Below, one piece after another: positions 1 to 5,002 of a stretch of DNA of 5,035 bases. The notes beneath the pieces were generated by a model that was given only the letters and a program-made list of their open reading frames with translations, was not told where the DNA came from and searched no databases. The translations under genes and the position numbers were made by a program. Where the stretch lies: contig CAUCXP010000141.1 of the NCBI GenBank assembly GCA_958446785.1, positions 1-5,035 of the forward strand, read 5' to 3'. This DNA comes from an uncultured Collinsella sp. (lineage in GTDB: Bacteria; Actinomycetota; Coriobacteriia; Coriobacteriales; Coriobacteriaceae). Position 1 is the stretch's first letter, and every line of letters begins with the position of its first letter.

Positions 1-46
1 TGGACGTGCGTCACATATTAAAAAGCCAACGTCGAGATGGGTCGTG

Positions 47-907
47 ATGATAATGGGCAAGTATGTAATCGTGGTTGAGTCTGGGTCGGATGTGACGCCA
101 GAGCTCTGCGAACGCTACGGTATCGTGCGCGTGCCTATGCATGTCACGATTGGTGACGAGACCGTCGAGGACGGCTCGATCGATCCGCTCGAGATTTATT
201 CGCGCTGCAACGAGTTTGGCGTAATGCCCAAGACCAGCGGCTGCGCGCCTGCGGATTTTGCTCACGTGTACGACCGTATCCATGCCGAGCAGCCCGATGC
301 GACCATTCTGCATCTTGCGTACTCCGAGGCCACGACCTGCTCGCATCAATCCTCCAAGATTGCGGCCCAGGGGCGCGACTACGTGTTCTCCATGGACACG
401 CGTTTTGTCTCGGTGGGCCAGTCGCTCGTTGTCGTCGAGACCGCTAAATACATCGAGGCTCACCCCGATGCCACCGTCGACGAGATCTTTGCATATACGA
501 ATTCCGTCATGGACCGTGTGCTGCTGGGCTTTGTTCCTACCGACCTAGCCTTCCTTAAGGCGGGCGGTCGTCTGTCCAACGTGGCATTCCTTGGCGCCCA
601 CCTGCTCAAGATTAAGCCCTGCATTGAGGTAACGGGCGGTAAGTTTGTGGCGACCAAGAAGTTCCGCGGCTCTATGCTCAAGTGCGCCCGCGCCTTTATT
701 GACCACATGGTTGCGAAGGGCGAGATTGACTACTCGCACATTGGCCTGGCGTATTCGGTAGGCCTTTCCCAGGAGCTGCGCGACGACATGGAAGTCTATG
801 CGCACGACCTGGGCTTTAAGGACATTACCTGGACTCAGGTCGGCGGCGTCATCTCGAGCCATTGCGGCCCGACCGCCTTCGGCGCGGTGCTCACGCTCAA
901 GGCGTAA
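47..907 (+). CDS. DegV-family fatty-acid-binding protein
   Basis: DegV-family protein of about 286 residues, close to the usual family length (about 280). Proteins of this family are soluble and bind a single fatty acid; some act as FakB subunits that present the fatty acid to the kinase FakA for phosphorylation. Visible family marks are the N-terminal S-G-S-D (residues 12-15), a T-S pair (63-64) at the usual lipid-carboxylate position, S93 in the AYSEATT segment, the D-T pair (117-118), the hallmark FLKAGGRLS (169-177), and the C-terminal SHCGPTAFG (271-279) with its conserved His. No signal peptide or membrane segment is seen. The start is uncertain: GTG 44, ATG 47 and ATG 53 are all in frame. 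ATG 47 is chosen because GAG at 34-36 sits 10 bases upstream; ATG 53 would give the most family-like N-terminus (MGKYVIVV). No fakA is in the window, so a FakB role is only an inference. The fold call is secure, the exact ligand is unknown. Confidence 0.94.
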   Translation: MIMGKYVIVVESGSDVTPELCERYGIVRVPMHVTIGDETVEDGSIDPLEIYSRCNEFGVMPKTSGCAPADFAHVYDRIHAEQPDATILHLAYSEATTCSHQSSKIAAQGRDYVFSMDTRFVSVGQSLVVVETAKYIEAHPDATVDEIFAYTNSVMDRVLLGFVPTDLAFLKAGGRLSNVAFLGAHLLKIKPCIEVTGGKFVATKKFRGSMLKCARAFIDHMVAKGEIDYSHIGLAYSVGLSQELRDDMEVYAHDLGFKDITWTQVGGVISSHCGPTAFGAVLTLKA

Positions 908-908
908 A

Positions 909-953
909 GGCTGCAGACGAACATTTTCTCGCTTTTGCGAGTGCTCGGCAGCC
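909..953 (+). other. Branchless bulged hairpin downstream of the DegV gene
   Basis: Three co-axial stems nest here. GGCTGC (909-914) pairs with GCAGCC (948-953); 918-923 pairs with 942-947 with one mismatch; CTCGC (928-932) pairs with GCGAG (937-941) around a TTTT loop. It starts right after the DegV stop codon, so it may end or stabilise that transcript. No T-run follows on the + strand, so it is not a canonical intrinsic terminator. A second small stem, 971-978 with 982-989 (one G-U pair), follows. Confidence 0.4.
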
Positions 954-1021
954 ATATGATCGATATAAGTCCCTGCCGTGGCGGTAGGGGGCAGATTAAA
1001 GCATGCCACTCTGGCCCGAGA

Positions 1022-1050
1022 CGTTTAAACGCAAGCGTATGGGCTAGAAT
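1022..1050 (+). promoter_or_regulatory. Candidate sigma-70-type promoter of pflA
   Basis: TAGAAT at 1045-1050 is a strong match to the -10 consensus TATAAT and lies about 50 bases before the pflA start codon, leaving a leader of roughly 40 bases. The matching -35 region near 1022-1027 (CGTTTA) is poor. The call therefore rests on the -10 box, its position, and the hairpin that separates pflA from the DegV gene. Confidence 0.35.
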
Positions 1051-1099
1051 GGCTCTGATATTTATGTAACTAAAACCAAAGAGAGGCAAGGTAGCGGGA

Positions 1100-1918
1100 A
1101 TGGCTGAGATGACACTCGAGGGTGTGGACGCTCGTCCTGAGGACTCCGCGTTTGCCCTAGGCCGCGTGCATTCGATTGAGACGATGGGTACGGTCGACGG
1201 TCCCGGCATCCGCTTCGTAGTGTTTGTCCAAGGCTGCCCCATGCGCTGTGCGTATTGCCACAATCCCGATACCTGGTCTGTTAACGGCGGTACGATGGTG
1301 ACCGTCGAGCACCTGATGGACGAGTTCCAGAGTAACCATGAGTTTTACCGCAGTGGTGGTATTACGGTGTCCGGCGGCGAGCCGCTCCTGCAGCCCGAGT
1401 TTTTGGCCGACCTGTTCTGTGCAATGCACAACAACCCCGATGGCCGCGTGCATACCTGCCTTGACAGCTGCGGATATGCGTTTGACCCCAACCATCCCGA
1501 GAAGTTCGATGCTGTGCTCAACGAGACCGACATGGTGCTGCTCGATATTAAACATGCCGATCCCGTCGAGCATAAAAAGCTGACCGGTTGCGACCCCGCA
1601 CGCATTCTGGCGTTTGGTGATGAACTCGCGCGTCGCAAGATTAAAGTCGTTATCCGCCACGTGGTGGTGCCGGGCATTACCGACACGGTGGAGGAGTGCG
1701 AGATGCTCGGTCGCCTCATCGCTCCATGGCACAACGTGGTGGGTCTGGAAATGCTGCCGTATCACACGATGGGTGTCGTCAAGTACGAGCAACTGGGCAT
1801 TCCCTATAAGCTTGAGGGCGTACCTCAGATGGACACCGTGCGCATGCCCGAGCTGCGCAATGCCGTTATGGCCGGCATGAAAAAGCGCCGCGCCGAACTC
1901 AAAAACGCCATCGGCTAG
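1100..1918 (+). CDS. pflA: Pyruvate formate-lyase activating enzyme (radical SAM)
   Basis: A 272-residue radical SAM enzyme that uses a 4Fe-4S cluster and S-adenosylmethionine to place the glycyl radical on pyruvate formate-lyase, switching on anaerobic cleavage of pyruvate to acetyl-CoA and formate. The cluster motif C-x3-C-x2-C is CPMRCAYC at residues 46-53, followed by HNPDTW as in classical PflA. Also visible are TVDGPGIRF (31-39), SGGEPL (91-96, SAM binding), LLDIKH (147-152), RHVVVPGITD (186-195) and the EMLPYH segment near the C-terminus. There is no extra ferredoxin-like cysteine insert of the kind found in many other glycyl-radical activases, which favours the PFL type. About 19 residues precede the usual family N-terminus; the ATG at 1100 is kept because AAGG (1088-1091) lies 8 bases upstream. 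The partner gene pflB, often adjacent, is not in the window. Cytoplasmic; identity secure. Confidence 0.95.
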   Translation: MAEMTLEGVDARPEDSAFALGRVHSIETMGTVDGPGIRFVVFVQGCPMRCAYCHNPDTWSVNGGTMVTVEHLMDEFQSNHEFYRSGGITVSGGEPLLQPEFLADLFCAMHNNPDGRVHTCLDSCGYAFDPNHPEKFDAVLNETDMVLLDIKHADPVEHKKLTGCDPARILAFGDELARRKIKVVIRHVVVPGITDTVEECEMLGRLIAPWHNVVGLEMLPYHTMGVVKYEQLGIPYKLEGVPQMDTVRMPELRNAVMAGMKKRRAELKNAIG

Positions 1919-1919
1919 C

Positions 1920-1961
1920 GGCACTCATTGGGGACAGACTTAAATGAGTGCCCCCGGGCAC
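1920..1961. repeat. REP-like small palindrome with two alternative hairpins
   Basis: GGCACTCATT (1920-1929) and AATGAGTGCC (1943-1952) form a perfect 10-bp inverted repeat with a 13-base loop containing GGGGACAGACTT. The right arm can instead pair downstream: GTGCCC (1948-1953) with GGGCAC (1956-1961). A short stem next to a GGGGAC-type sequence resembles the repetitive extragenic palindromes associated with RAYT (Y1_Tnp) transposases; this is from memory and no transposase is in the window. It begins two bases after the pflA stop codon and could also shape the pflA mRNA end. No T-run follows. Confidence 0.5.
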
Positions 1962-1988
1962 CTAGTTGATTGCTAAGGAGCCCCGTCA

Positions 1989-2055
1989 AGTTGCGGTGGA
2001 ATAGTTCTTGTTTTTCGGCTTATGCCGCCCAAACAGGAACTATTTCACCGCAACT
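1989..2055. repeat. Long palindrome (25-bp arms) in the pflA-mtnN gap
   Basis: The arms 1989-2013 and 2031-2055 are inverted copies over 25 positions with only two differences, both of which become G-U pairs in + strand RNA. The 17-base centre holds its own small hairpin, CGGC (2016-2019) with GCCG (2024-2027). A long, almost perfect stem with a capped loop could be a transcript end (TTTT follows only at 2059-2062, a few bases past the stem), a small non-autonomous palindromic element, or a stable RNA. It encodes no recognisable protein: the reading frame that crosses it has no family-like sequence. Confidence 0.75.
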
Positions 2056-2158
2056 GCGTTTTGGGCAAAGATGCGCAACGGAATCGGTGTTTTTGCATAG
2101 AAACGCCTGTTTATTGTTTAGAGACACCTCAAACGCGACTGAATATCTTTGGAAAGAA

Positions 2159-2293
2159 ATGCCTGCTATCGACATCGATGGCCGTACCTATGTCATGAGC
2201 GTCATGACATCGATGCCGTGGAGCGACCGCTCGAGTGAGGTTACGGCCGCGATTGCAAAGGCGCTGTTTGATACGCGAGCTGCACTGGCTTAG
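2159..2293 (+). pseudogene. Probable 3' remnant of a lost gene (possibly serine hydrolase/beta-lactamase-like)
   Basis: The frame ending in TAG at 2291-2293 reads as real protein for its last 44 codons from the ATG at 2159: GRTYVMSVMTSMPW in the middle and EVTAAIAKALFDTRAALA at the end. Third codon positions are mostly G or C, like the neighbouring genes. Upstream of about 2155 the same frame turns AT-richer and loses protein character, so the front of the gene seems to be gone. A beta-strand ending in VMTS followed by a final helix resembles the C-terminus of beta-lactamase-2-type serine hydrolases; this is pattern memory and weak. The only nearby purine-rich site (GGAAAGAA) is too close to the ATG to be a good ribosome binding site, so a functional 44-residue protein is less likely. 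Separately, ATGTCATGA/TCATGACAT (2190-2210) makes a 9-bp perfect inverted repeat inside it. Confidence 0.45.
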
Positions 2294-2302
2294 CGTGTTC
2301 GT

Positions 2303-2333
2303 TTGGCGAGGTCAAACAAAATGCTGGTACCAT
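2303..2333 (+). promoter_or_regulatory. Candidate promoter of the mtnN-engB unit
   Basis: TACCAT (2328-2333) matches the TAnnnT form of a -10 box and is preceded by TGG, giving an extended -10 (TGnTAnnnT). A weak -35-like TTGGCG lies at 2303-2308 with a long 19-base spacer. The position, about 40 bases before the mtnN start codon, is sensible. Confidence 0.3.
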
Positions 2334-2371
2334 ACCGTGGTTGAGAATTTCGTATAGGTTTGGGGAATGGT

Positions 2372-3112
2372 ATGGCTACCATCGCGATTATCGGTGCGCT
2401 CGAAAAAGAGATCATGCAGATTAAGGAAGAGCTGAGCGACGTTTGCGAGGCACGGGAGGCAGGCTTGACCGTTGTGAGCGGCGAGCTCGACGGCCTGACA
2501 GTTGTCGCCACAACGGCGGGCATGGGCACGGTGAACGCCGCCGCTGCAACACAGCACCTCATTAGCAAGTATGCTCCGCAGGCTGTTGTGTTTTCGGGCA
2601 TTGCGGGCGGTTTGAACCCCAAGCTCCATATCGACGACGTGGTCATTGGCAAACGCCTACGCTATCTGGATACCGATACCGCGCTTATCGCCGAGTCCGC
2701 ACCGGGGCTTGAGGAGTTTGGTTCGACGCCCGCGCTGGTCGATATTGCCGTCGACGTGCTTGCTGAGCGTGGGTTCGTTGACGCTTCGACAAATGCAGTC
2801 GCTTCGAACGAGGGCACCAAACAGTTCCTGGTCGGCACGATTGCCACGGGTAACCGCTTTGTGACGGGCGCCGCCATGCGTAACGACGCTATCGAAGCGA
2901 CGCATGCCGATTGTGTCGGCATGGAGGGCGCGGCGATTGCCCATGTCGCAACCAAAAATGGTGTCGATTGCCTGGTGTTGCGCGCTATCAGCGATAATTG
3001 TGACGAGGCGTACGATGCAATTTGCGACCGAGAGTTCGATCTGTTCGAGTACGCGCGTGTCGCAAGTAACATCACGCTCGATATCGTCCGCCGCATTGCC
3101 GCTGCGCAATAG
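2372..3112 (+). CDS. mtnN: 5'-methylthioadenosine/S-adenosylhomocysteine nucleosidase-like protein
   Basis: A 246-residue nucleoside phosphorylase-fold protein (E. coli MTAN has 232). MTAN hydrolyses the N-glycosidic bond of methylthioadenosine and S-adenosylhomocysteine, releasing adenine, which removes SAM by-products and feeds autoinducer-2 synthesis where LuxS exists. The N-terminal IIGALEKEI carries E13 (E. coli Glu12); FSGIAGGL (74-81) is the conserved core; GMEGAAIAHV (183-192) carries E185 (Glu174); RAISDN (204-209) carries the catalytic D208 (Asp197). Two departures from E. coli stand out: Gly183 replaces Glu172, and the FGYEYGQ stretch after RYxDxD is absent. A related nucleosidase with a shifted substrate is therefore possible. 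ATG 2372 is chosen over the in-frame TTG 2360 because it gives the family N-terminus (MATIAIIGA) and GGGGA (2362-2366) lies just upstream. It is probably co-transcribed with engB. Confidence 0.88.
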   Translation: MATIAIIGALEKEIMQIKEELSDVCEAREAGLTVVSGELDGLTVVATTAGMGTVNAAAATQHLISKYAPQAVVFSGIAGGLNPKLHIDDVVIGKRLRYLDTDTALIAESAPGLEEFGSTPALVDIAVDVLAERGFVDASTNAVASNEGTKQFLVGTIATGNRFVTGAAMRNDAIEATHADCVGMEGAAIAHVATKNGVDCLVLRAISDNCDEAYDAICDREFDLFEYARVASNITLDIVRRIAAAQ

Positions 3113-3139
3113 CGCGCTCTTTTGTAAGAACCTACGACC

Positions 3140-3145
3140 AAGGAG
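3140..3145 (+). promoter_or_regulatory. Ribosome binding site of engB
   Basis: AAGGAG lies five bases before ATG 3151. Its last G is the first base of an in-frame GTG (3145), so that GTG cannot be the start served by this site; this decides the engB start in favour of 3151. Confidence 0.75.
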
Positions 3146-3150
3146 TGTCC

Positions 3151-3741
3151 ATGGCCGATTCCATTAACTACCAGCTTGCCAAGTTCGTCGCCAGCTACGG
3201 CAAGGTTTCGCAGATTCCCGAGTCCACCTGCCCCGAAGTGAGCTTTGTCGGCCGCTCCAATGTGGGCAAGTCGTCGATTATGAACAAGCTCTTTGGCCGC
3301 AAGAACCTGGTCAAGGTTTCGAGCACACCGGGCAAGACAAGCAACATCAATTTCTTCGAGGCCGACGACGTGCACTTCGTCGACCTGCCGGGCTATGGTT
3401 TCGCCCGTCGTTCTAAGGCCGAGCGCGACCGCTGGGCCGAGCTTATCGGCGACTTTTTCGACTCCGAGCGCAGCTTTAACTTGGTCGTCTCGCTGGTGGA
3501 CATTCGTCACGACCCCAGCAAGCTCGATCATGACATGATCGACTACCTGCAGGGCAACGAGTTCAACTTTATCGTCTGCCTCACCAAAGCCGACAAGCTC
3601 AGCCGCACCCAGCAGGCCCGCCAGGCGGCAGCCATCAAAAAGCAGCTCAACGTCCCGGCCGAAAACGTAATCATCACAAGCTCCCAGACCGGCACCGGCA
3701 TCGATGAACTCAAGCGCCGCATCGCCGAGGCCTGCCTCTAG
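3151..3741 (+). CDS. engB: Ribosome biogenesis GTPase YsxC/EngB
   Basis: A 196-residue TRAFAC-class GTPase (B. subtilis YsxC is about 195 residues), essential in many bacteria, that acts in the cytoplasm during late assembly of the 50S ribosomal subunit. All GTP-binding motifs are present in order: G1 GRSNVGKS (34-41), G2 region with TPGKTSNINF (59-68), G3 DLPGYGFA (78-85), G4 TKAD (145-148) and G5 SSQTG (177-181). The EngB hallmark YGFARRSKAER (82-92) follows G3. No domain is missing and no extension is seen. It starts 38 bases after the mtnN stop with a strong AAGGAG site and no separate promoter evident in that gap, so co-transcription with mtnN is likely. Downstream it converges on thrB across a palindrome-rich gap. 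Confidence 0.97.
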   Translation: MADSINYQLAKFVASYGKVSQIPESTCPEVSFVGRSNVGKSSIMNKLFGRKNLVKVSSTPGKTSNINFFEADDVHFVDLPGYGFARRSKAERDRWAELIGDFFDSERSFNLVVSLVDIRHDPSKLDHDMIDYLQGNEFNFIVCLTKADKLSRTQQARQAAAIKKQLNVPAENVIITSSQTGTGIDELKRRIAEACL

Positions 3742-3770
3742 TAAGGGTCCCATCCCAGTAAGGGCCCCCA
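3740..3770. repeat. Short imperfect tandem repeat after engB
   Basis: AGTAAGGGTCCCA (3740-3752) recurs as AGTAAGGGCCCCCA (3757-3770), a spacing of 17 bases; the first copy overlaps the engB stop codon. A related GGGTCCC occurs again at 3815-3821, at the edge of the large palindrome. No function is evident. Confidence 0.4.
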
Positions 3771-3775
3771 CCAAT

Positions 3776-3799
3776 AAAAAGCCAAACCATCAGCCCGGC
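3776..3799 (-). terminator. Possible intrinsic terminator for thrB
   Basis: Read on the - strand, GCCGG (3795-3799) can pair with TTGGC (3781-3785), with two G-U pairs, and the stem is followed directly by TTTTT (3776-3780). The stem is short, but its orientation and place downstream of thrB and of the large palindrome suit a transcription stop for thrB. Confidence 0.4.
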
Positions 3800-3819
3800 G
3801 CCCCTTCAAAGCGTGGGTC

Positions 3820-4006
3820 CCTGTAGACATCCTCAGCAAGGTAGGCGCAGGGACGGTCGGGATGTTCCCTCAAAATCATTCCGCAGCGCGAAGGCCCCTT
3901 GTCCGTCGCTCCGTAGGAGCAGGACAAGGGGCCTTCATGCGCGAGGACGATTTTGAGGGAACATCCCGACCGTCCCGGACAGGTATATGAGGAGGATGTC
4001 TACAGG
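3820..4006. repeat. 187-base palindrome between engB and thrB
   Basis: Three perfect inverted blocks share one centre (position 3913). They are 3820-3834 with 3992-4006 (15 bp), 3850-3877 with 3949-3976 (28 bp), and 3890-3904 with 3922-3936 (15 bp). They are separated by size-matched unpaired stretches of 15 and about 13 bases per side. The tip has a further 5-bp hairpin, GCTCC (3908-3912) with GGAGC (3916-3920). The common centre and equal-length loops indicate one long palindrome whose arms have diverged in patches, not several chance hairpins. The right end covers the last Leu codon and the TAG stop of thrB. Possible roles are a two-way transcript end between convergent genes, a palindromic mobile element, or a structured RNA. 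No open frame of note lies inside. Confidence 0.85.
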
Positions 4007-4881
4007 TACTCGATTTGAGCGCCTTCCGTGTCGCACGTCAGAATATGCGTCTCACACTTAGGGAACTGCTCGCGCAGCTTGACCTGCAAGAACTTTGCCA
4101 CGATGGTGTCGTCAGTCACGGCCATGAGGGTCGAGCCCGAACCGCTGATCCAGATGGTCTTGGCGCCGCCGTTAAGGCAGGTGTCGCGCACGGCGTTGTA
4201 ATCGGGAATCAGGCGGCGGCGATAGGGCTCCTGGATGCGGTCGTCGTTGGCGGCGGCAATCAGGTCAAGGTCGCCGGTCTCCAGGCCGCGCGTCATGCCG
4301 GCGATGCGGCCCATTTGCCATACGGCGGTGGAGAGTGGAATCTCCTGCGGCACGACCTTGCGCGCCTCACTCGTATGCACCTCGTAGGGCGGAATCACGG
4401 TAATAAAACGCAAGCGATCGCTCGCCTCGTAGCGCAGACACTGGGGGAGCGAATCAGTCGGCGTAAAGGAGCAAACGGCACCGCCCAGGATGGCAGGGGC
4501 GACGTTATCGGGATGGCCCTCGACCTCGGTGGCAATGCGGACGAGCTCGGCACGGTCGACGGTGTGGCCCGTCAGCGCGGCGGCCGCCATGATGCCGGCG
4601 ACGACGCAGGTGGAGCTGGAGCCCAGGCCGCGAGCGACGGGCACATCGGTTTGAATGTCGATGGCAACGGGAAAAGCCGGCTCGTCCCATGCAGCCAGTG
4701 CATCGACAAAGCTCACGTAGACCAGGTTGTTCTCGTTTTGGAACTCCTCGGGGCAGCCCGTGATGGTGAGCTTGTCGGCGCGCTCAAAGGTGAAGTGCGA
4801 GTAGAGGCTGACGGCCATGCCGAGGGTGTCGTAGCCGATGCCTAGGTTTGCGCTGGTGGCGGGGACGGTGATCTTGATCAT
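4000..4881 (-). CDS. thrB: Homoserine kinase
   Basis: A 293-residue GHMP-family kinase that transfers phosphate from ATP to L-homoserine to give O-phospho-L-homoserine, the substrate of threonine synthase. The three GHMP motifs are clear: N-terminal VPATSANLGIGYDTLG (residues 6-21, where most relatives have GPGFD), the glycine/serine-rich ATP loop PVARGLGSSS (81-90), and the C-terminal ISGSGST (245-251). The homoserine-kinase signature EGHPDNVAPAILGG lies at 121-134. Length is normal for the family and no breaks are seen. The start ATG (4879-4881) has AGGAG (4888-4892) six bases upstream on the - strand. The stop codon lies inside the right arm of the 187-base palindrome, and a second palindrome occupies the leader, so mRNA structure may affect expression. 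hom and thrC, frequent neighbours, are not visible here. Confidence 0.97.
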   Translation of the reverse strand: MIKITVPATSANLGIGYDTLGMAVSLYSHFTFERADKLTITGCPEEFQNENNLVYVSFVDALAAWDEPAFPVAIDIQTDVPVARGLGSSSTCVVAGIMAAAALTGHTVDRAELVRIATEVEGHPDNVAPAILGGAVCSFTPTDSLPQCLRYEASDRLRFITVIPPYEVHTSEARKVVPQEIPLSTAVWQMGRIAGMTRGLETGDLDLIAAANDDRIQEPYRRRLIPDYNAVRDTCLNGGAKTIWISGSGSTLMAVTDDTIVAKFLQVKLREQFPKCETHILTCDTEGAQIEYL

Positions 4882-4896
4882 GGGAATCTCCTGGGC

Positions 4897-5002
4897 GGTC
4901 TGCCTGTTTAGTTCGCTGCTCGGGCAGTCCTGGCTCGCTCGGAAAGCACATTAAGTGCTTTCCGGCTCGTGCGGAACTCGCGACGAACTAAACAGGCAGA
5001 CC
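4897..5002. repeat. 106-base palindrome in the thrB upstream region
   Basis: The outer arms 4897-4915 and 4984-5002 are perfect 19-bp inverted copies. The centre has a second perfect hairpin, CGGAAAGCAC (4940-4949) with GTGCTTTCCG (4955-4964), loop ATTAA. The parts between are only weakly complementary and include an 11-base near direct repeat, GGCTCGCTCGG (4932-4942) and GGCTCGTGCGG (4964-4974). The outer arm ends five bases from the thrB AGGAG site, so any thrB transcript starting upstream would carry this structure in its leader. No T-box or riboswitch consensus was recognised. Confidence 0.75.

Noticed and set aside
16..21. TATTAA as a -10 box for the DegV gene
   Set aside because: It is plausible in position, but the -35 region lies outside the window, so it cannot be supported.
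1157..1924. 255-codon open frame on the - strand opposite pflA
   Set aside because: It is the mirror of a gene with intact radical SAM motifs, shows no domain of its own, and has His-rich shadow-like composition.
1970..2158. Extension of the 2159-2293 frame upstream to a TTG at 1970
   Set aside because: This part is read straight through the long palindrome and an AT-richer stretch and has no protein character. Only the last 44 codons look coding.
2662..3774. 370-codon open frame on the - strand, antisense to mtnN and engB
   Set aside because: It lies opposite two clearly real genes, has low-complexity Ala/Gly/Val-rich and Ser-rich stretches and no family motifs. Long antisense frames are expected in GC-rich coding DNA.
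3820..4006. Retron-type ncRNA
   Set aside because: The long hairpin invites the idea, but no reverse transcriptase or msr-like region is visible nearby.
3820..4006. CRISPR array or tandem repeat array
   Set aside because: The repeated blocks are inverted about one centre, not direct repeats separated by spacers.
4015..4845. 276-codon open frame on the + strand opposite thrB
   Set aside because: It is antisense to an unmistakable homoserine kinase, with Gly/Ala/His-rich sequence and no recognisable motif.
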